Source: Eumeta japonica (lineage: Eukaryota; Arthropoda; Insecta; Lepidoptera; Psychidae). From it: a DNA stretch of 64,000 nucleotides. Where the stretch lies: the NCBI GenBank assembly GCA_005406025.1, contig BGZK01001013.1:62001-126000 (forward strand). The letters are read 5' to 3'. The first letter of the stretch is position 1. Every line of letters begins with the position of its first letter. Of this stretch, positions 33,695-44,761 are shown in pieces. A program made the translations under genes and the position numbers. The notes below the pieces were generated by a model. It made no database searches and had not been told where the DNA came from. It worked only from the letters and a program-made list of their open reading frames with translations.

Positions 33695-34370
33695 AAAAAC
33701 CGCCTTCAAAACCTATTGAAATAATTATTTAAACTGACTACAAAAACAATTAATAAAAGGTTTCAGCTAAAGATAAGTCAAACACAGTTGACATAATCGA
33801 ATCTCCTTAGAAGAAGATCTTTCTTTTGACTGAATACTTAACGTTTCATATTCATGTTTATGGATTATGTTTTTTGTCTTGTTTTTGCTAGAACCGACTC
33901 GAAAAATAACTTAATTAGTTATTTTAGGAATCTGAATAAACAATTATTTAAATAGGTTTTTAAAGGCTCTTTTTTCCAAAAAGCAATCTTCTCCCTCAAT
34001 TTTTTAGTTATCGAGTAATTATAAGTTTTTCACTTCCACTTCAAAACAACTCACCCTTTTTCTACTGTTATCGCTAAAGAGTTCCGATGTGTTCCTGCCA
34101 TAATTGTTAGGTTGGGATTATAGGGGTTATATCAGTGAATGAAGATATGTAGGTAAATCGATAAATAGTATCAATTCTGTATATACTAGGTTTTACTAAT
34201 AGCCATTGAAGAGTATTTTCTGGCGACAAATCGCAGTATTACCCCTAACTTATAACCGCCAAAAAGTGTTCCATCATCGGCTCAACGGCATGACATGATA
34301 AGTATCAGACGAAAAAACTTGAATAATTAAAAAAATAACTCAAACACATTAAACGATGCATTTCGAAATC
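33695..34370 (+). repeat. Dispersed repeat family C, copy 2
   Basis: The ordered blocks of 14205-14885 recur: CCGCCTTCAAAACC start, CTACTGTTATCGCTAAAGAG then TTCCGATGTG, TATACTAGGTTTTACTAATA, TCTGGCGACAAATCGCAGTA, a CATGACA..GATAAGTAT block, and TCAAACACA near the end. Confidence 0.7.
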
Positions 34371-34681
34371 AGTCCATATTTGATAAAATTATTACTAAAC
34401 ATACCAAAAAATACATTTAGACGAATATAGAAACTGTTTCTTTTTTCAAGTCGATAAAAAATATTATAAGATGGTTTTGTGGTTTAAGTTCGTGCCAAAG
34501 TATAGTTGAACATGCATTTTCTAATTTCTTTAAAGATTAATTTTCTTTCTTTCTCAACCTTGAATCGGTAGGTCATTAAAATAAGTTCATTTAGTTAACA
34601 AATAAATTTAAAAAGATTTTACACCACAACAAAGAAAGGGTTATGCTTTCATGCGTGCATGTAATAGTATATTGTGTACAC

Positions 34682-35075
34682 TATATTTTTCATACCACAT
34701 GTAATGAAACAACGAGTTTTGATATCTGTCGCCAGTCGAAATAAGACTATTTCAGACAAATAGCGCAGTAATATCTTACACTATTTTGAGGTACTCATTT
34801 TATTTTTAATTGATTAAAATCTTTGACATTGACACCAAATCTTCGATTTGACGATAGCTGTCAGACGATTATGATTTCATTCATTTTTGTTTAAAATAAA
34901 CAAATGCCATTCTGACAGACTTGAAATAAAGGCATAAATAATAAATAAATGAATGTGGCGGGCAGAAACAACGTTGTTTCTACACGGCACAGTCGCATTG
35001 GTCTGAAATTGTCTTGTTTCGACTGGCAAAACAGAGACCAAAACTCACTGTTTCAATGCATGTGATATGAAATAT
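34682..35075. mobile_element. 394-bp MITE with ~77-bp terminal inverted repeats
   Basis: The left arm 34682-34758 and right arm 34999-35075 match in reverse complement over nearly their whole length, with scattered mismatches and small indels. Matched blocks are ATATTTTTCATA/TATGAAATAT, CACATG..ATGAAACA/TGTTTCAATGCATGTG, GAGTTTTG/CAAAACTC, GCCAGTCGAAA/TTTCGACTGGC and TTTCAGAC/GTCTGAAA. The 240-bp interior is AT-rich, non-coding and contains the palindrome GAAACAACGTTGTTTC. This fits a non-autonomous DNA transposon mobilised by an unidentified relative. No target duplication was assigned. Confidence 0.85.
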
Positions 35076-35899
35076 TCTTTATTACCTCTTATCATCCGGA
35101 TGAGCGAATTCCTACAGTTGAGGTATCATTAGACTTGTCTTGGCAGCCCAAGTATTCTAGAATAGCTGACGTCAAACAAAAATCAAAATAGTCAGTTTCA
35201 GGCGTCGTAATATGTACTTGAAATTATCTTTTCTTCCAAACCTACCGAGTAGGGTATTAAAATTCAACGTATTAAAGACTTCTCATATTTGACTGAATGA
35301 TTTTTTTTTACATCTTCTTTGCATCTTTTTAGTTCACTTTTATGCAGTTGGGTTTATTAATTTTTAAAATAACTACTTTTTGAAGAATGCGCATTAAAAA
35401 AAGCAAAGCACAGGCCACTTTTCGAAAAGTAAAGAACAATGTCTGGCGAGTTTTATTCAGTAATAATTAAATTAAAATGCGATTGAATAATATAACATAA
35501 GGCTGTTTTGCCTGATTCTTAACAATAAACTTATCGAGCAATAAGGTTGCAAGTACATCCATAGAGATACTTGATATTCCTAAACAGCATTGGAACATTA
35601 TAGGGGTTCAAGGTTGAAACTAATCAATTTTAAAATAAGAAGTTGTGGGAATCGCACCCCTTTGATATGGCGGTAAAAATAAAAGATAAAATAATGAATT
35701 AACATGAAATGCAATTGTTCTTAACCATACTTTAATATAAAGTAGTATTTAATACAAATTGGCTAAAATGAAATTATTTGATTAAACATTTAATTATGTT
35801 ACAATCGTTATCGTAAACAGTTGCCAACTAAAATTAAGCAAAAAATTAATAAACAATCATAGGCAATTTAATTAACACGCGTTATGTGAAACCCACGTC
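35076..35899. other. AT-rich DNA, nothing recognised
   Basis: No coding signal or repeat match. Confidence 0.5.
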
Positions 35900-36440
35900 A
35901 GGCAACAAGCGAACGTTTTAGCATGCAAATTATCACATGGCGTGTTGTGGCCCGTGTGTTCACTTTTTAAGGGCACGAACTTACTACACCCGATTACTGC
36001 GCGAACTAAAGCACCAACCTCACTTCCGATTTATAAGTAAAGTGCGTTTCTTAACTAGTAGTTCTAGATATAATAGAAGTGTATTACAGTGTCATAAACT
36101 ATTAATTTCGGGCCATACAATTGCTTATCAATCCACATTCATGATACGATCTGGGCTGTCCCATGCAACTCGGAACAGAGTGTCGTGACTGACATTTGGA
36201 ATTTGAAACGTGTTGCGTGTTCGCACATTCGTTGTACCCCTCGTCACTGGGAGAAGGTAGCTGTGATTTTCTAGAAGCATCTAGAAGTTTCCCGTTTCAC
36301 AGCACACGCTTTTCCGAAGAGTAATTAAGATTTCTTTCGATATTTGAATCGCATCCACTAACACAGATCTCGTCTCACCGTTTCTGACCGGCGTGTCCGC
36401 GCCTTCGCGCTATCGGCCCTCAGTCAATCAGACCGTCACC
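35900..36440. promoter_or_regulatory. GC-elevated region with an octamer site, possible regulatory DNA
   Basis: About 500 bp of balanced composition between AT-rich flanks. ATGCAAATTATCA at about 35922-35934 contains a perfect POU octamer. Positions 36380-36440 are CpG-rich (GGCGTGTCCGCGCC). The 83-codon frame from 35937 has no recognised domain. A regulatory role is inference. Confidence 0.25.
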
Positions 36441-36713
36441 CGCGGAATTATGTTTTACATAACTTAGATTAGGAAGAGTGTAATTCTAAAAATTTACACT
36501 TTGCAAATGAAGAAACGGAAATTTTCATTTACTAGTGCTTTATGCATCAAAGTTGCCGTACTGTTTGCGTAAGTTCTTTAAATGAGGTTTTGATGAGGAT
36601 TAAACGAAATACTGCAGGACTGTAATTTTATTATAGACTTGATTTTTTTATGGTAATCAATACAGACGCGGTTGACATTATAAAGTAGAAGATATAAGTG
36701 AGCACATAATCAA

Positions 36714-36862
36714 AAAAATCGCCCAAGTGCGAGTCGAACTAGCGTATTGAGCTTTCCGTATTACGACAATATATTTGTATTGAATACTTAAAAGCAGTTA
36801 TTTTAATCTATTCATTTGCGGATTCTTATAGAACGAGCTCCACTCACACTTGGCCGATTTTT
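36714..36862. mobile_element. 149-bp miniature of repeat family A with 21-bp TIRs
   Basis: The left end AAAAATCGCCCAAGTGCGAG(T) at 36714-36734 pairs with the inverted right end at 36842-36862 (2 mismatches in 21). The right end carries the canonical GGCCAAGTGTGAG form on the minus strand. The interior is short AT-rich DNA, so this looks like an internal-deletion derivative that retained both family ends. Confidence 0.75.
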
Positions 36863-36959
36863 ATTTATTGAAGTGAAACTTCTAATGCGACTTCCAACAA
36901 GGTTGTGTTAAACGTTTAACGCTACCATGGAGAGGGTATGAAAACACTGTTGCATTAAA

Positions 36960-37330
36960 CCTTCAACGCTCCTGGGGGGAGGAATAGAAAGAGACAGAGC
37001 GAGAGTGAATGCGTGGCACTCGAATGCATGCGCGTGGTATACCTGTTACAGGCCAGCGCGAGCGTTAGCAACGAGTAGCGTCCAATATTCCAACGCAAGA
37101 GGGAGAGAGAAAGAAAGATACGCAAATGTAGAGAGTAGGAGAGAGAAAGAGATAAGAGTCGGTAGATTTCGTCTCGCAATTGTTTTTCGCAATCGTAGCG
37201 TGCGACGAAAAACACAATTTCTACACCTTCCTATTTTCATTTCCACATTACGAACTTTCACTTCTTCCGCGCGGCGGTCCATGCAATCTTTTTTTTATTT
37301 CCTCTGAGTTTGCACTATGATCACGCCAAG
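36960..37330. promoter_or_regulatory. GAGA-motif cluster in a GC-elevated block
   Basis: Repeated GAGAG cores occur at about 36990-37005, 37100-37110 and 37129-37160 within 200 bp, next to CpG-rich sequence (CCAGCGCGAGCGTTAGCAAC). GAGA-factor (Trithorax-like) binding clusters mark promoters, enhancers and Polycomb response elements in insects. The alternative is a decayed (GA)n simple repeat. Overlapping 78-100 codon frames on both strands are R/S-rich products of the purine bias. Confidence 0.35.
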
Positions 37331-37689
37331 ACTGACTCTTACATATTTCTGCTTATACGATAGAGAAAAAGGAAAATATATAAAATATGCACTGAGTACG
37401 CACTCACACACTCGATGTAATGAGCGTGAGTTAATACTGGACATTGAAACGAACGGAAATTAAACGATTTATAAATTCCTTATAAATTTTAATATAGATT
37501 TGTAACATATGTGTAAAAATATTTTTTGTGTTTTTTCAAAGTTTTAGGTACTGTAGTTTTAGAGACAAGCAGATAGAATAACCAATTTTTATCTGTTTCC
37601 ATATATAATTTTAAAACTATTTACTTTAAAATTATGAAAATTATATATTCCAGATTCTCACAATAAGGCCTATTATTTGAAATGTATCA

Positions 37690-37925
37690 TGGTACAATTC
37701 AAAAAACTTTTGGTTTTAATTTTAGAATTTAACCTACAAAAGTGAGCCTCATATTTTAAATTCATTTAGTTATAAATATACGTGTACTAAATTTCAATTT
37801 AATAGATCTAGTAAATTCAGAATAAATTGACTGTGACACACGGATAGACAGACACACGAGTAATCCCATAATAGCTCCGTTTTTTTTCATTTGGAGATAC
37901 GGAATTTGGAGATACAGAGAGCATA
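37690..37925 (-). repeat. Dispersed repeat family A, minus-strand fragment
   Basis: TACTAAATTTCAATTTAATAG..CTGTGACACACGGATAGACAGACACACGAGTAATCCCATAATAGCTCCGTTTTTT is the reverse complement of the AACGGAACCCTTATAG..GTCTGTCCGTCC..GTCACAG arrangement at 63140-63205. It ends with a small direct duplication, ATTTGGAGATAC.G, near 37890-37918. Confidence 0.65.
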
Positions 37926-39260
37926 GAAAGTGACTCCAACTAACAGTGAATAATGCAACTAAATTCAAGTACATTTTAAGCTGTTTTAAACTACTCATAA
38001 TAATATTTTATTTCAACAAATTCATTCCTTAATCTCCGTAAACTAACTTAAATTTCATTATGAAAGAATTCCTTTCGATTATTTGAAATTCTGATCTTAC
38101 ATCACCAAAAAATGACAACCAATCTACGTTGTTCCAAAGAAGTACTTGCAGATGCACCGACAGAATAGATATACCGTTAAAGTCTACTTATTCATCCGTA
38201 ACTTGAATTCGTATCGCAATATCGCATCAAGTGTGTCGCTGTCCTAGTGATACCAACGTGAACTATCCCACCCTTAATGAGTTAGTTGGATGTGAATAAT
38301 GATTGATTGCTGAATAACGTAATTAACTACCTCCATATGCGCTAGCTACGCGATACCGTGCGTCGGCCGAGCAAAACTGTTACAGTCTCGTACTTCGACG
38401 AACAAACAGATAATTACAAAATACTCAATCAACCCAAGGCAAAACCGCTAACTCGTCGCACATAAAATTTACCTGCTATTAGAATACGATACATAGGAGA
38501 CGATTACAGAGTTAATTCTGAAAGTACCTAAAAGCTTTTGTTTAATTTTCCATTTGTGTTTGAATTTAATCAACACTATATACGGTATTGTACGTAGTTT
38601 TTATATATTTAAGCTACACGTGGTTTTTTTTTATATTTATGAACTACCCTATTCATGAGCTATTTCGAATGCTACTAGCACTACTTTAAAGTTCGTAGGT
38701 GTGAAATTGATTACTACATTAGTTCAAAATAATATGAGCGATTTGTTTATTCTATCGAATTAGTTTATCCTGAATTACAGTATTTCCACGTTTTAATTTT
38801 GAATCGGAGCTTCTGAATGTTTAGTTGCCACAACACGGCTATACCACATTTCATCATGACACAAGATTACCACATTATGAACGTCTCAAAGTAAATCATT
38901 CATTCGCTTAATTTGAATTAACATATAAAATATTTTAGACTATTTGTCACTGACGAGTTAATCGATGTAATTCCGTAGTTTAACACAGATTACGTAATTT
39001 AACATGGTCAACTTCAAACTTTATAATTATGTTCTGTAATTTTCTTTTCGGTTATTGTTTTTTGGTTCTCCACTTCATTGAACGCGCTCGAAGTCGTTGT
39101 CAGTGAACGTCTGGCCAGAATACCGAGTCGGCTACAGCATATAATTACATTTATAGCTCACTCGCCCATTTCCCCTACATCACCCACAACCTCCCTCCAT
39201 CGGCCCCCTTCCCTCTGCAGCAGTCCACTCCGTCCTCCATCAGATTTCCTAATCCTACTC
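37926..39260. other. No gene recognised; GC-elevated patch 38085-38500
   Basis: The patch has several CpG-containing stretches (GCTAGCTACGCGATACCGTG near 38340-38360) but no usable reading frame. The remainder is AT-rich. Confidence 0.4.
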
Positions 39261-39350
39261 AAGAGGCTGGCAACATACCGGTGACTGCTCCGGAGTTGCG
39301 TGTGTCCATGGCCGGCGGTGACCACCTCTTCTCTGGTGGTTCGCATTAAC
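39261..39350 (+). repeat. Dispersed repeat family E, copy 2
   Basis: AAGAGGCTGGCAACATACCG then CTCCGGAGTTGCGTGTGTCC and ATGGCCGGCGGTGACCACCT, the fullest copy of the family in the window. It is preceded by a C-rich block (39165-39235) that is probably separate. Confidence 0.7.
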
Positions 39351-41329
39351 CCCTCTATAGTAGGTACTATGAAAAAATAAATAAATCATGCTTTGTTTTT
39401 AAAATTGAAAAATTACTCAACGCTATGTTGAAAACCGAATTGATTCTATTATCCTTTCGAAAATTCCCTTTTCAACCGATGATTCTGGTTGCGGCACGAA
39501 GCATTAGATTAACCGATCATACCTAATATTAGTGAGTTGTATCCAAAATTTTAATTCGATGCTCTTAGCTTCCTAAAGTTACTCATGATGGAATGTCCTG
39601 AAGCATCAGATCATGACCAAAATGTATTCCATCGTAAACACATAACGTGTAAATGGATCGATTGTCGATTTTATCAAGAAAGCGAGTGTCTTCGTTTAAT
39701 TACAATCACGAAAGTTCAAGACAGTAACTATTCAACTGTTATGATAACAATGATAAAAGTCTATGACGTAACCGAATCAGTGAACGGTTAAAGTTAAAAT
39801 ATATATTTTTTATTAACGTTAAGTGCACAATTAAGAATACAAATAAAATCTGTATAAAACGAACAGCAAAAGATTTGGTAAGCGAGTTAACAGCTAATTC
39901 CAACTCAGGCACTGACTCTTAAATTTTATTTGATTAACACAGGGTCGGAGTTACAGCACTATTATAGTGCCGGACGGGTTTAAATATTCCTTGTGTAGAA
40001 AGTAAAAATTGCATACTATAAAATTTTGACTTAAAAGTGCAGAAGTTGTTTTTACCCTATCTCGCGTTGAAAATTAAAAAGTTAGTTCAAAGTAGAGTAC
40101 ATTATAATATTTTATGAGGAATGTAAAGTTTGTTATAGAGGGCAATTACAAAACTATTTTACATCTAAAACGTGTTAAGCCTAAGATGGTGTGTGTATAC
40201 GTAATTAAATTTTATTACAACAACATTGTTATGCATAAATAACAATAAGGTTGTAATGTATGTATTTTTTTTGTATTTGGTAAATGACACAGCGATTTCT
40301 ACAATTTACTTTAATTTACGACAATGAAGTTCACACATATTTTATTATGTCAAGTTACAATCACCCCCCTCCCGGGATACACCCTTCTAAAATCTTTTTT
40401 TTTATCGACTATATACATATATATATATATATAAATTCCTTTATTTTTATATAGACTGATAAAGCTCTCAATCCCGATCGCTATTTCGTGCTCGATTCTG
40501 ATACCGATCCTGCCGTCGATACTGATTTTCACACTCTCGACTTCATTTACGTTTCAGCTTTTGGTTCCGGCCCCAGTCTTGATTTATGTAGATTCCGATT
40601 CTAACCCCGCTTTTGATCCTACCTCCCGCTCCCAAAACTGATTTCTGTATTGCTTTCTCATTCCGATTTCAGTCACGCTATTTATCGTAATTATAGTGCC
40701 ACACTCGATCTGAACCTTGGTCCTTCTTAATTTCGATCCTTCCTGGTCTCGAATCTCCCCATCTCGTTTACGACTTACGTTCCGCTACCGGTCGTGGTTC
40801 CGATTTGGAAGGACACGATAAAACAAATGAAAGTTACGTGTTAAGTTTGTTTCTACATATAATATATACATATAATAATAATAACATATTTACAAACATA
40901 CAATAAAATTAAAAACTCCTACCAATTTAGTAGCATCCTATTTATTATAACTATTCTTATGTAAGAATGAAATAATTATTATATACTCAGGCTTTTATTC
41001 AGACACAGTAAAACAAGACATTAATATATATATATATAGTAAATATCGGTTTGTGAACCGATCGGAATAAAAAAAAAACTACATGGTACAGGAAGCTTGT
41101 CCTAATACATCAATGAAAAATCATTCATAGCGGTTAAACCATTTCTGAGATTAGCGTGCACAAACGTGCAGTACAGACAAACAAAACAGGCCTAATTTCT
41201 AAAAACTACTTTTTTTAGCCTTGGTAACGTTAGTGCAACGTGTTATTATTGTTTTTTGAAAAAAAATATTTAATATACAGACACGGCTCGTTTACAACTT
41301 TATTACATTTATAGACTGAAAGGCCTTAA
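39351..41329. other. AT-rich DNA with a hairpin and simple repeats
   Basis: A hairpin with mismatches is at 40214-40255 (TTACAAC..ATTGTTAT arms). (AT)n runs lie at about 40412-40432 and 41025-41040. The hexamer-periodic tract at 40460-40815 is listed separately. The 68-codon frame at 39585-39791 has no recognised domain. Confidence 0.45.
40460..40815 (+). repeat. Longest hexamer-periodic tract
   Basis: About 350 bp in which GATNCC, GATTCT, GGTTCC and GATCCT blocks recur with six-base spacing, more decayed in the middle. Same type as 790-925 and 9765-9900. Confidence 0.65.
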
Positions 41330-41525
41330 TTCAACCACACCTGCGCAGTGCGGGCACGAGACTGTCCCTCCTGTTGTCCCCAATACGAGACGTCGCCTAG
41401 TGATCTAGTGATCTAGTTTAACGTAAGTTAAGGAGTCGTAGGTCAGTTCATTCGTATCCAAGAATCGAACCTGGTGACTCTTAGTTCGAAGGCAACGCTC
41501 TGGACCGTGCGGCCACGGTGCTATT
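41330..41525 (-). mobile_element. tRNA-derived SINE
   Basis: On the minus strand, 41522 down to about 41455 forms a tRNA-like head: an A-box-like TGGCCGCACGG, an anticodon-loop-like CTTCGAA, a well-paired T arm CCAGG-TTCGATT-CTTGG, and a matching pol III B box GGTTCGATTCT. The anticodon stem is imperfectly paired and there is no proper 3' acceptor stem. The sequence instead continues into a body reaching about 41330, with a local TGATCTAG triplication near 41400. This is therefore a SINE rather than a tRNA gene. Confidence 0.75.
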
Positions 41526-43127
41526 CACACGCTCGAAACACGTTTACTAGATAGCAAATTTTTGGTGTTATGAAAATATTCGTTATATGGGAAAATATTT
41601 ACAATTAAATATGGCTGTCAACTTCGGATAGACACGTTATTAAATATATGAAATTCATAGGTTTTATTGAAGAATTTCTTATTTAAAACCAACAATAGAA
41701 TCAGTTAATTTAACTAATGCGATATACTTGTCAAAGTAACTTTTTTCATCTATACGTATTTATTATATTCAATATAATAAAAAATCATCTACAAATATAT
41801 ATACAAAATTAAAAAATGTCCATGGAAATCATGATATTTTTATTATTTTTTTCAATCTGTATATTTTATACTCATTTTTTTTTTGTTTTATTTATGTATG
41901 ATATAAAATTTATGCTTTTCTTTCTACCCACACAACTGGCTACACCAGGTGACCGTAGTCTCGTCCACCTTCAGTACACAAACATATGAAACTATTTGAT
42001 ACGTATTGGCAATAAATATTTATAAAGGAATGGTTATATGAACGTTTGGGATTTTAGATTTATAAACTGTTTTTATTTCTCTTAAACACAGATTTAATCA
42101 CATTTTTTATACAATTGTGAAATGGAGTTACATTTAGTATTTCTTCTTACATTTCGACGAAATTTTTATACGCCGTATTTCAACTCTTGATCTTTGTAAT
42201 AGCGAAGGACCTGTTCAAGTTGAGGTCGTCAGTTTTAGAATTCCTGTCATAGTTAGTATTCATAAGTGAAATTGTTAATTTTAACATTTAAGTGTACAAA
42301 AAATAAGCGCTAAGGTCATTGATTTAACTAAGGCAGATAAAGCAGTAACTTTTACATTCCGATTTTCGGTGTGGTGAGAAAATGGTACCATATTGTATCG
42401 AGCAATGATTAACGGCGACAAAGTAATAAAAATTATCGTGCAATTTGTTTAACGAAATGTCGTTAATGGACAATTCGAGCTTAAGTAAACTTTTTACTTG
42501 AAATCTAAAATATTTTCAGCTTACACGTGCTCAGAACTGAACTATTTCGCAGATCGATCGAGCGAAATGAACCACTCGGACAGGGATTGCCTCGAGTTCA
42601 ACTTTTATTTGTAAAACTGAATATTGTTTTTCGAAAACAGCAGCTCAAATCGTTGCCAACACTAATTACCATTAAGACATGAAAAAGAAATAAAATTCAT
42701 ATTTTATTCACTGTAAGCTTATTTCAGTACAGCCTTATTAAAAGTTACAACGAGTTTACCAGCAGAGCAAAAATATAATAAAGAGAAATACCGACAAAGA
42801 ACTCTTTCGTTAACACAACAATCGGCTTTTTTATGAGCTAGTTATTGAATAACTCATAAAATCACAATAATAAATTCAATTATATCATATACTTAATAAA
42901 CTTTTGAGTTTTATTGAAAGTGGACGTTTAGAATATCTTTAGATTTCAATTTGTAAATAGGGGTTATTCGTTTTTCTAAAACATTTTTTTTTGCTTTATT
43001 ACTACACTTAAAGACTAAAATTCCTAAAATAGTAATCAAAGGTGTATTAATATGTGACTAATAATAGTCACAACACTAGTCATTGTATTATATTAAAAAG
43101 CCATTACACTAGTGACTGTTAGAAAAA
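41526..43127. other. AT-rich DNA, nothing recognised
   Basis: No coding signal or repeat match beyond short A/T runs. Confidence 0.5.
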
Positions 43128-43425
43128 GGTATGTTGCGGTGGCTTTGCCATCTGGGAAGGATGTAGACTGAAAATCCAAATTTATAGAGCGAATGTGTCT
43201 AGCGCAAAGGTTAGTAAGGGTCTCTCGAGACAATTCAATGCACATCGAATTGATGGTATATTAAAAAAGGGCCAAATTTTAACCCGAAGCTGACGAGTTT
43301 GCATATTGATGTATGTCAGTAAAACAAGAGAGATATGCAAAGATCGTATCATGTGGAAATCTATAGTCTCTGCCTAACCTTCTGGGAAACAGGCGTGAGT
43401 TTATATTATTATCATATCATCCAGT
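43128..43425 (+). pseudogene. LINE 3' end, plus-strand copy
   Basis: GMLRWLCHLGRM at about 43133-43168 is followed, with frame changes, by a GILKKGQ-like block near 43255-43280, a REICKD.IMWKSIVSA-like block near 43330-43370 and PSGKQA. It ends in GAGTTTATATTATTATC. The order matches the C-terminus of the LINE at 58250-60785 and the minus-strand copy at 23780-24190. The 5' part is missing. Confidence 0.85.
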
Positions 43426-44039
43426 CGTACATTTATTCCGACACAAATTCCTTCGTTGTTACGGAATACTAGATGCGGAAGTCCGACGCCCATCTCGGCC
43501 GATTGTGTAAAATGTGTTTTTGTGCCAAAAATTCTTGTTTTCTAAATAAGCTGAATACATAAGTGTATTTATATAACATGCACGCACAGTAACTCTAAAA
43601 AACAAACAATTGAAAATTTAATGAAAACAGTGGACACAGAGACACTTAGTCTATTAATTAACAATAATACTAAAAGATTAAGCAGGTGTCATGTTTATAA
43701 TGAGCTGTGATCATGAATAACGGTAATATTTAATACTGATTTGTAATTTTGCTTATATGATTTTTTGGTTTTCATTGTCATTCAATAAATAATATTAGTA
43801 TTAAACGCTGATAAAATCTTAACGTATTTATTTTAATCTCCATTTTTAGTGTTTAATACAACACAAGTAAATTCATCGGTTCACTTTGTTGTCTTTCTGT
43901 CGATCTGTCTTTCTCTTAATACCCATTTTATTAAGAATACGTGGAGGTATAGAGTTTAAACTGATGTATGATATTTAAGTCTACGGTAGTTTCTAAGTAA
44001 TACAATCAAATAGTATGGCTATTTTTGCGCATTTTTAAC
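43426..44039. other. AT-rich DNA, nothing recognised
   Basis: A CTCGGCCGATTGTG piece near 43494 is too short to assign. Confidence 0.45.
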
Positions 44040-44480
44040 AAAAAAAAATGAAAATCTATAGAGCATATTTTGTTGATCTAGAATTATGAAATTTAGCAAG
44101 AAGCAAAGTCTCATAGCACAAATAAAGAAAAAATTCTGAAAATCGTTTAACTTAACACGTTACATCAATGTGTGTTTTATATATTATAGTTATAGCGGTT
44201 ACAATTCGAAATTTGCAGTTGGAATGTGGATGATGCAAACCGATGTATAGGAAACGTTTTTTTGACTTTCCTCTACGGAAAATTAAGTTCTTAAAAAATT
44301 CGGATATTAAATAAGGATTTTATGAAAAAATAAAAGCTACGCTCGACCGATATTTTGTCGGTATATGAAATAAATAAGAATTGTCCAGACTGAATAATAG
44401 GTCTAAATATGTAATTAAGTTTGTACGGAACTCTCAGGTTGCGAGAGTCCTGTTCGCACTTAACCGGTGTTTTTGAGATC
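44040..44480 (-). repeat. Dispersed repeat family A, minus-strand copy
   Basis: The right end GTACGGAACTCTCAGGTTGC then GAGAGTCCTGTTCGCACTTA and ACCGG is the reverse complement of the family 5' end (CCAAGTGCGAGTCGGACTC..GGTTCCGTAC). The interior ATTTAGCAAGAAGCAAAGTC block is shared with 13265-13695. Confidence 0.75.
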
Positions 44481-44539
44481 AATACATTATTTTAATTTGG
44501 AATAGTTTAGACCTTTCGTGAAAGCAAATAAATGTAATA

Positions 44540-44761
44540 TTGGACCATAAATTCTTTACGATTTTGCCGGACATTACGCTTCAGAAACAAGACACTATAA
44601 CTGTCGCAGGTGTTTCGAATTCTACCACGAAAGCTTTATCATTTGATTTATTCGAAGGCGCGGGTAACTTTACCCTTTGGCGTCGTAAAATGTTGCCAAT
44701 ATGGACTAATTTTATTTTGTTAGGGAATGTTTATTGTTCTTGTAATAATGTTTTGTGGTAA
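44540..44761 (+). pseudogene. Possible copia-type gag N-terminal scrap
   Basis: The 73-codon frame contains FDLFEGAGNFTLWRRKML. A phenylalanine-aspartate start, glycine-asparagine-phenylalanine and L-W-x-R-K-M pattern is the hallmark of the Ty1/copia gag N-terminus (F-D/E-G..N/D-F..W..RM). The frame ends at a stop soon after and no other copia domain follows. This is a short motif match, so chance is possible. Confidence 0.35.

Noticed and set aside
37005..37307. 100-codon frame and its minus-strand partners as a gene
   Set aside because: R/E/S-rich translations of a GAGA-rich tract open on both strands at once; no family match.
41455..41525. A functional tRNA gene on the minus strand
   Set aside because: The anticodon stem does not pair well, there is no matching acceptor stem, and the sequence runs on into a SINE-like body.
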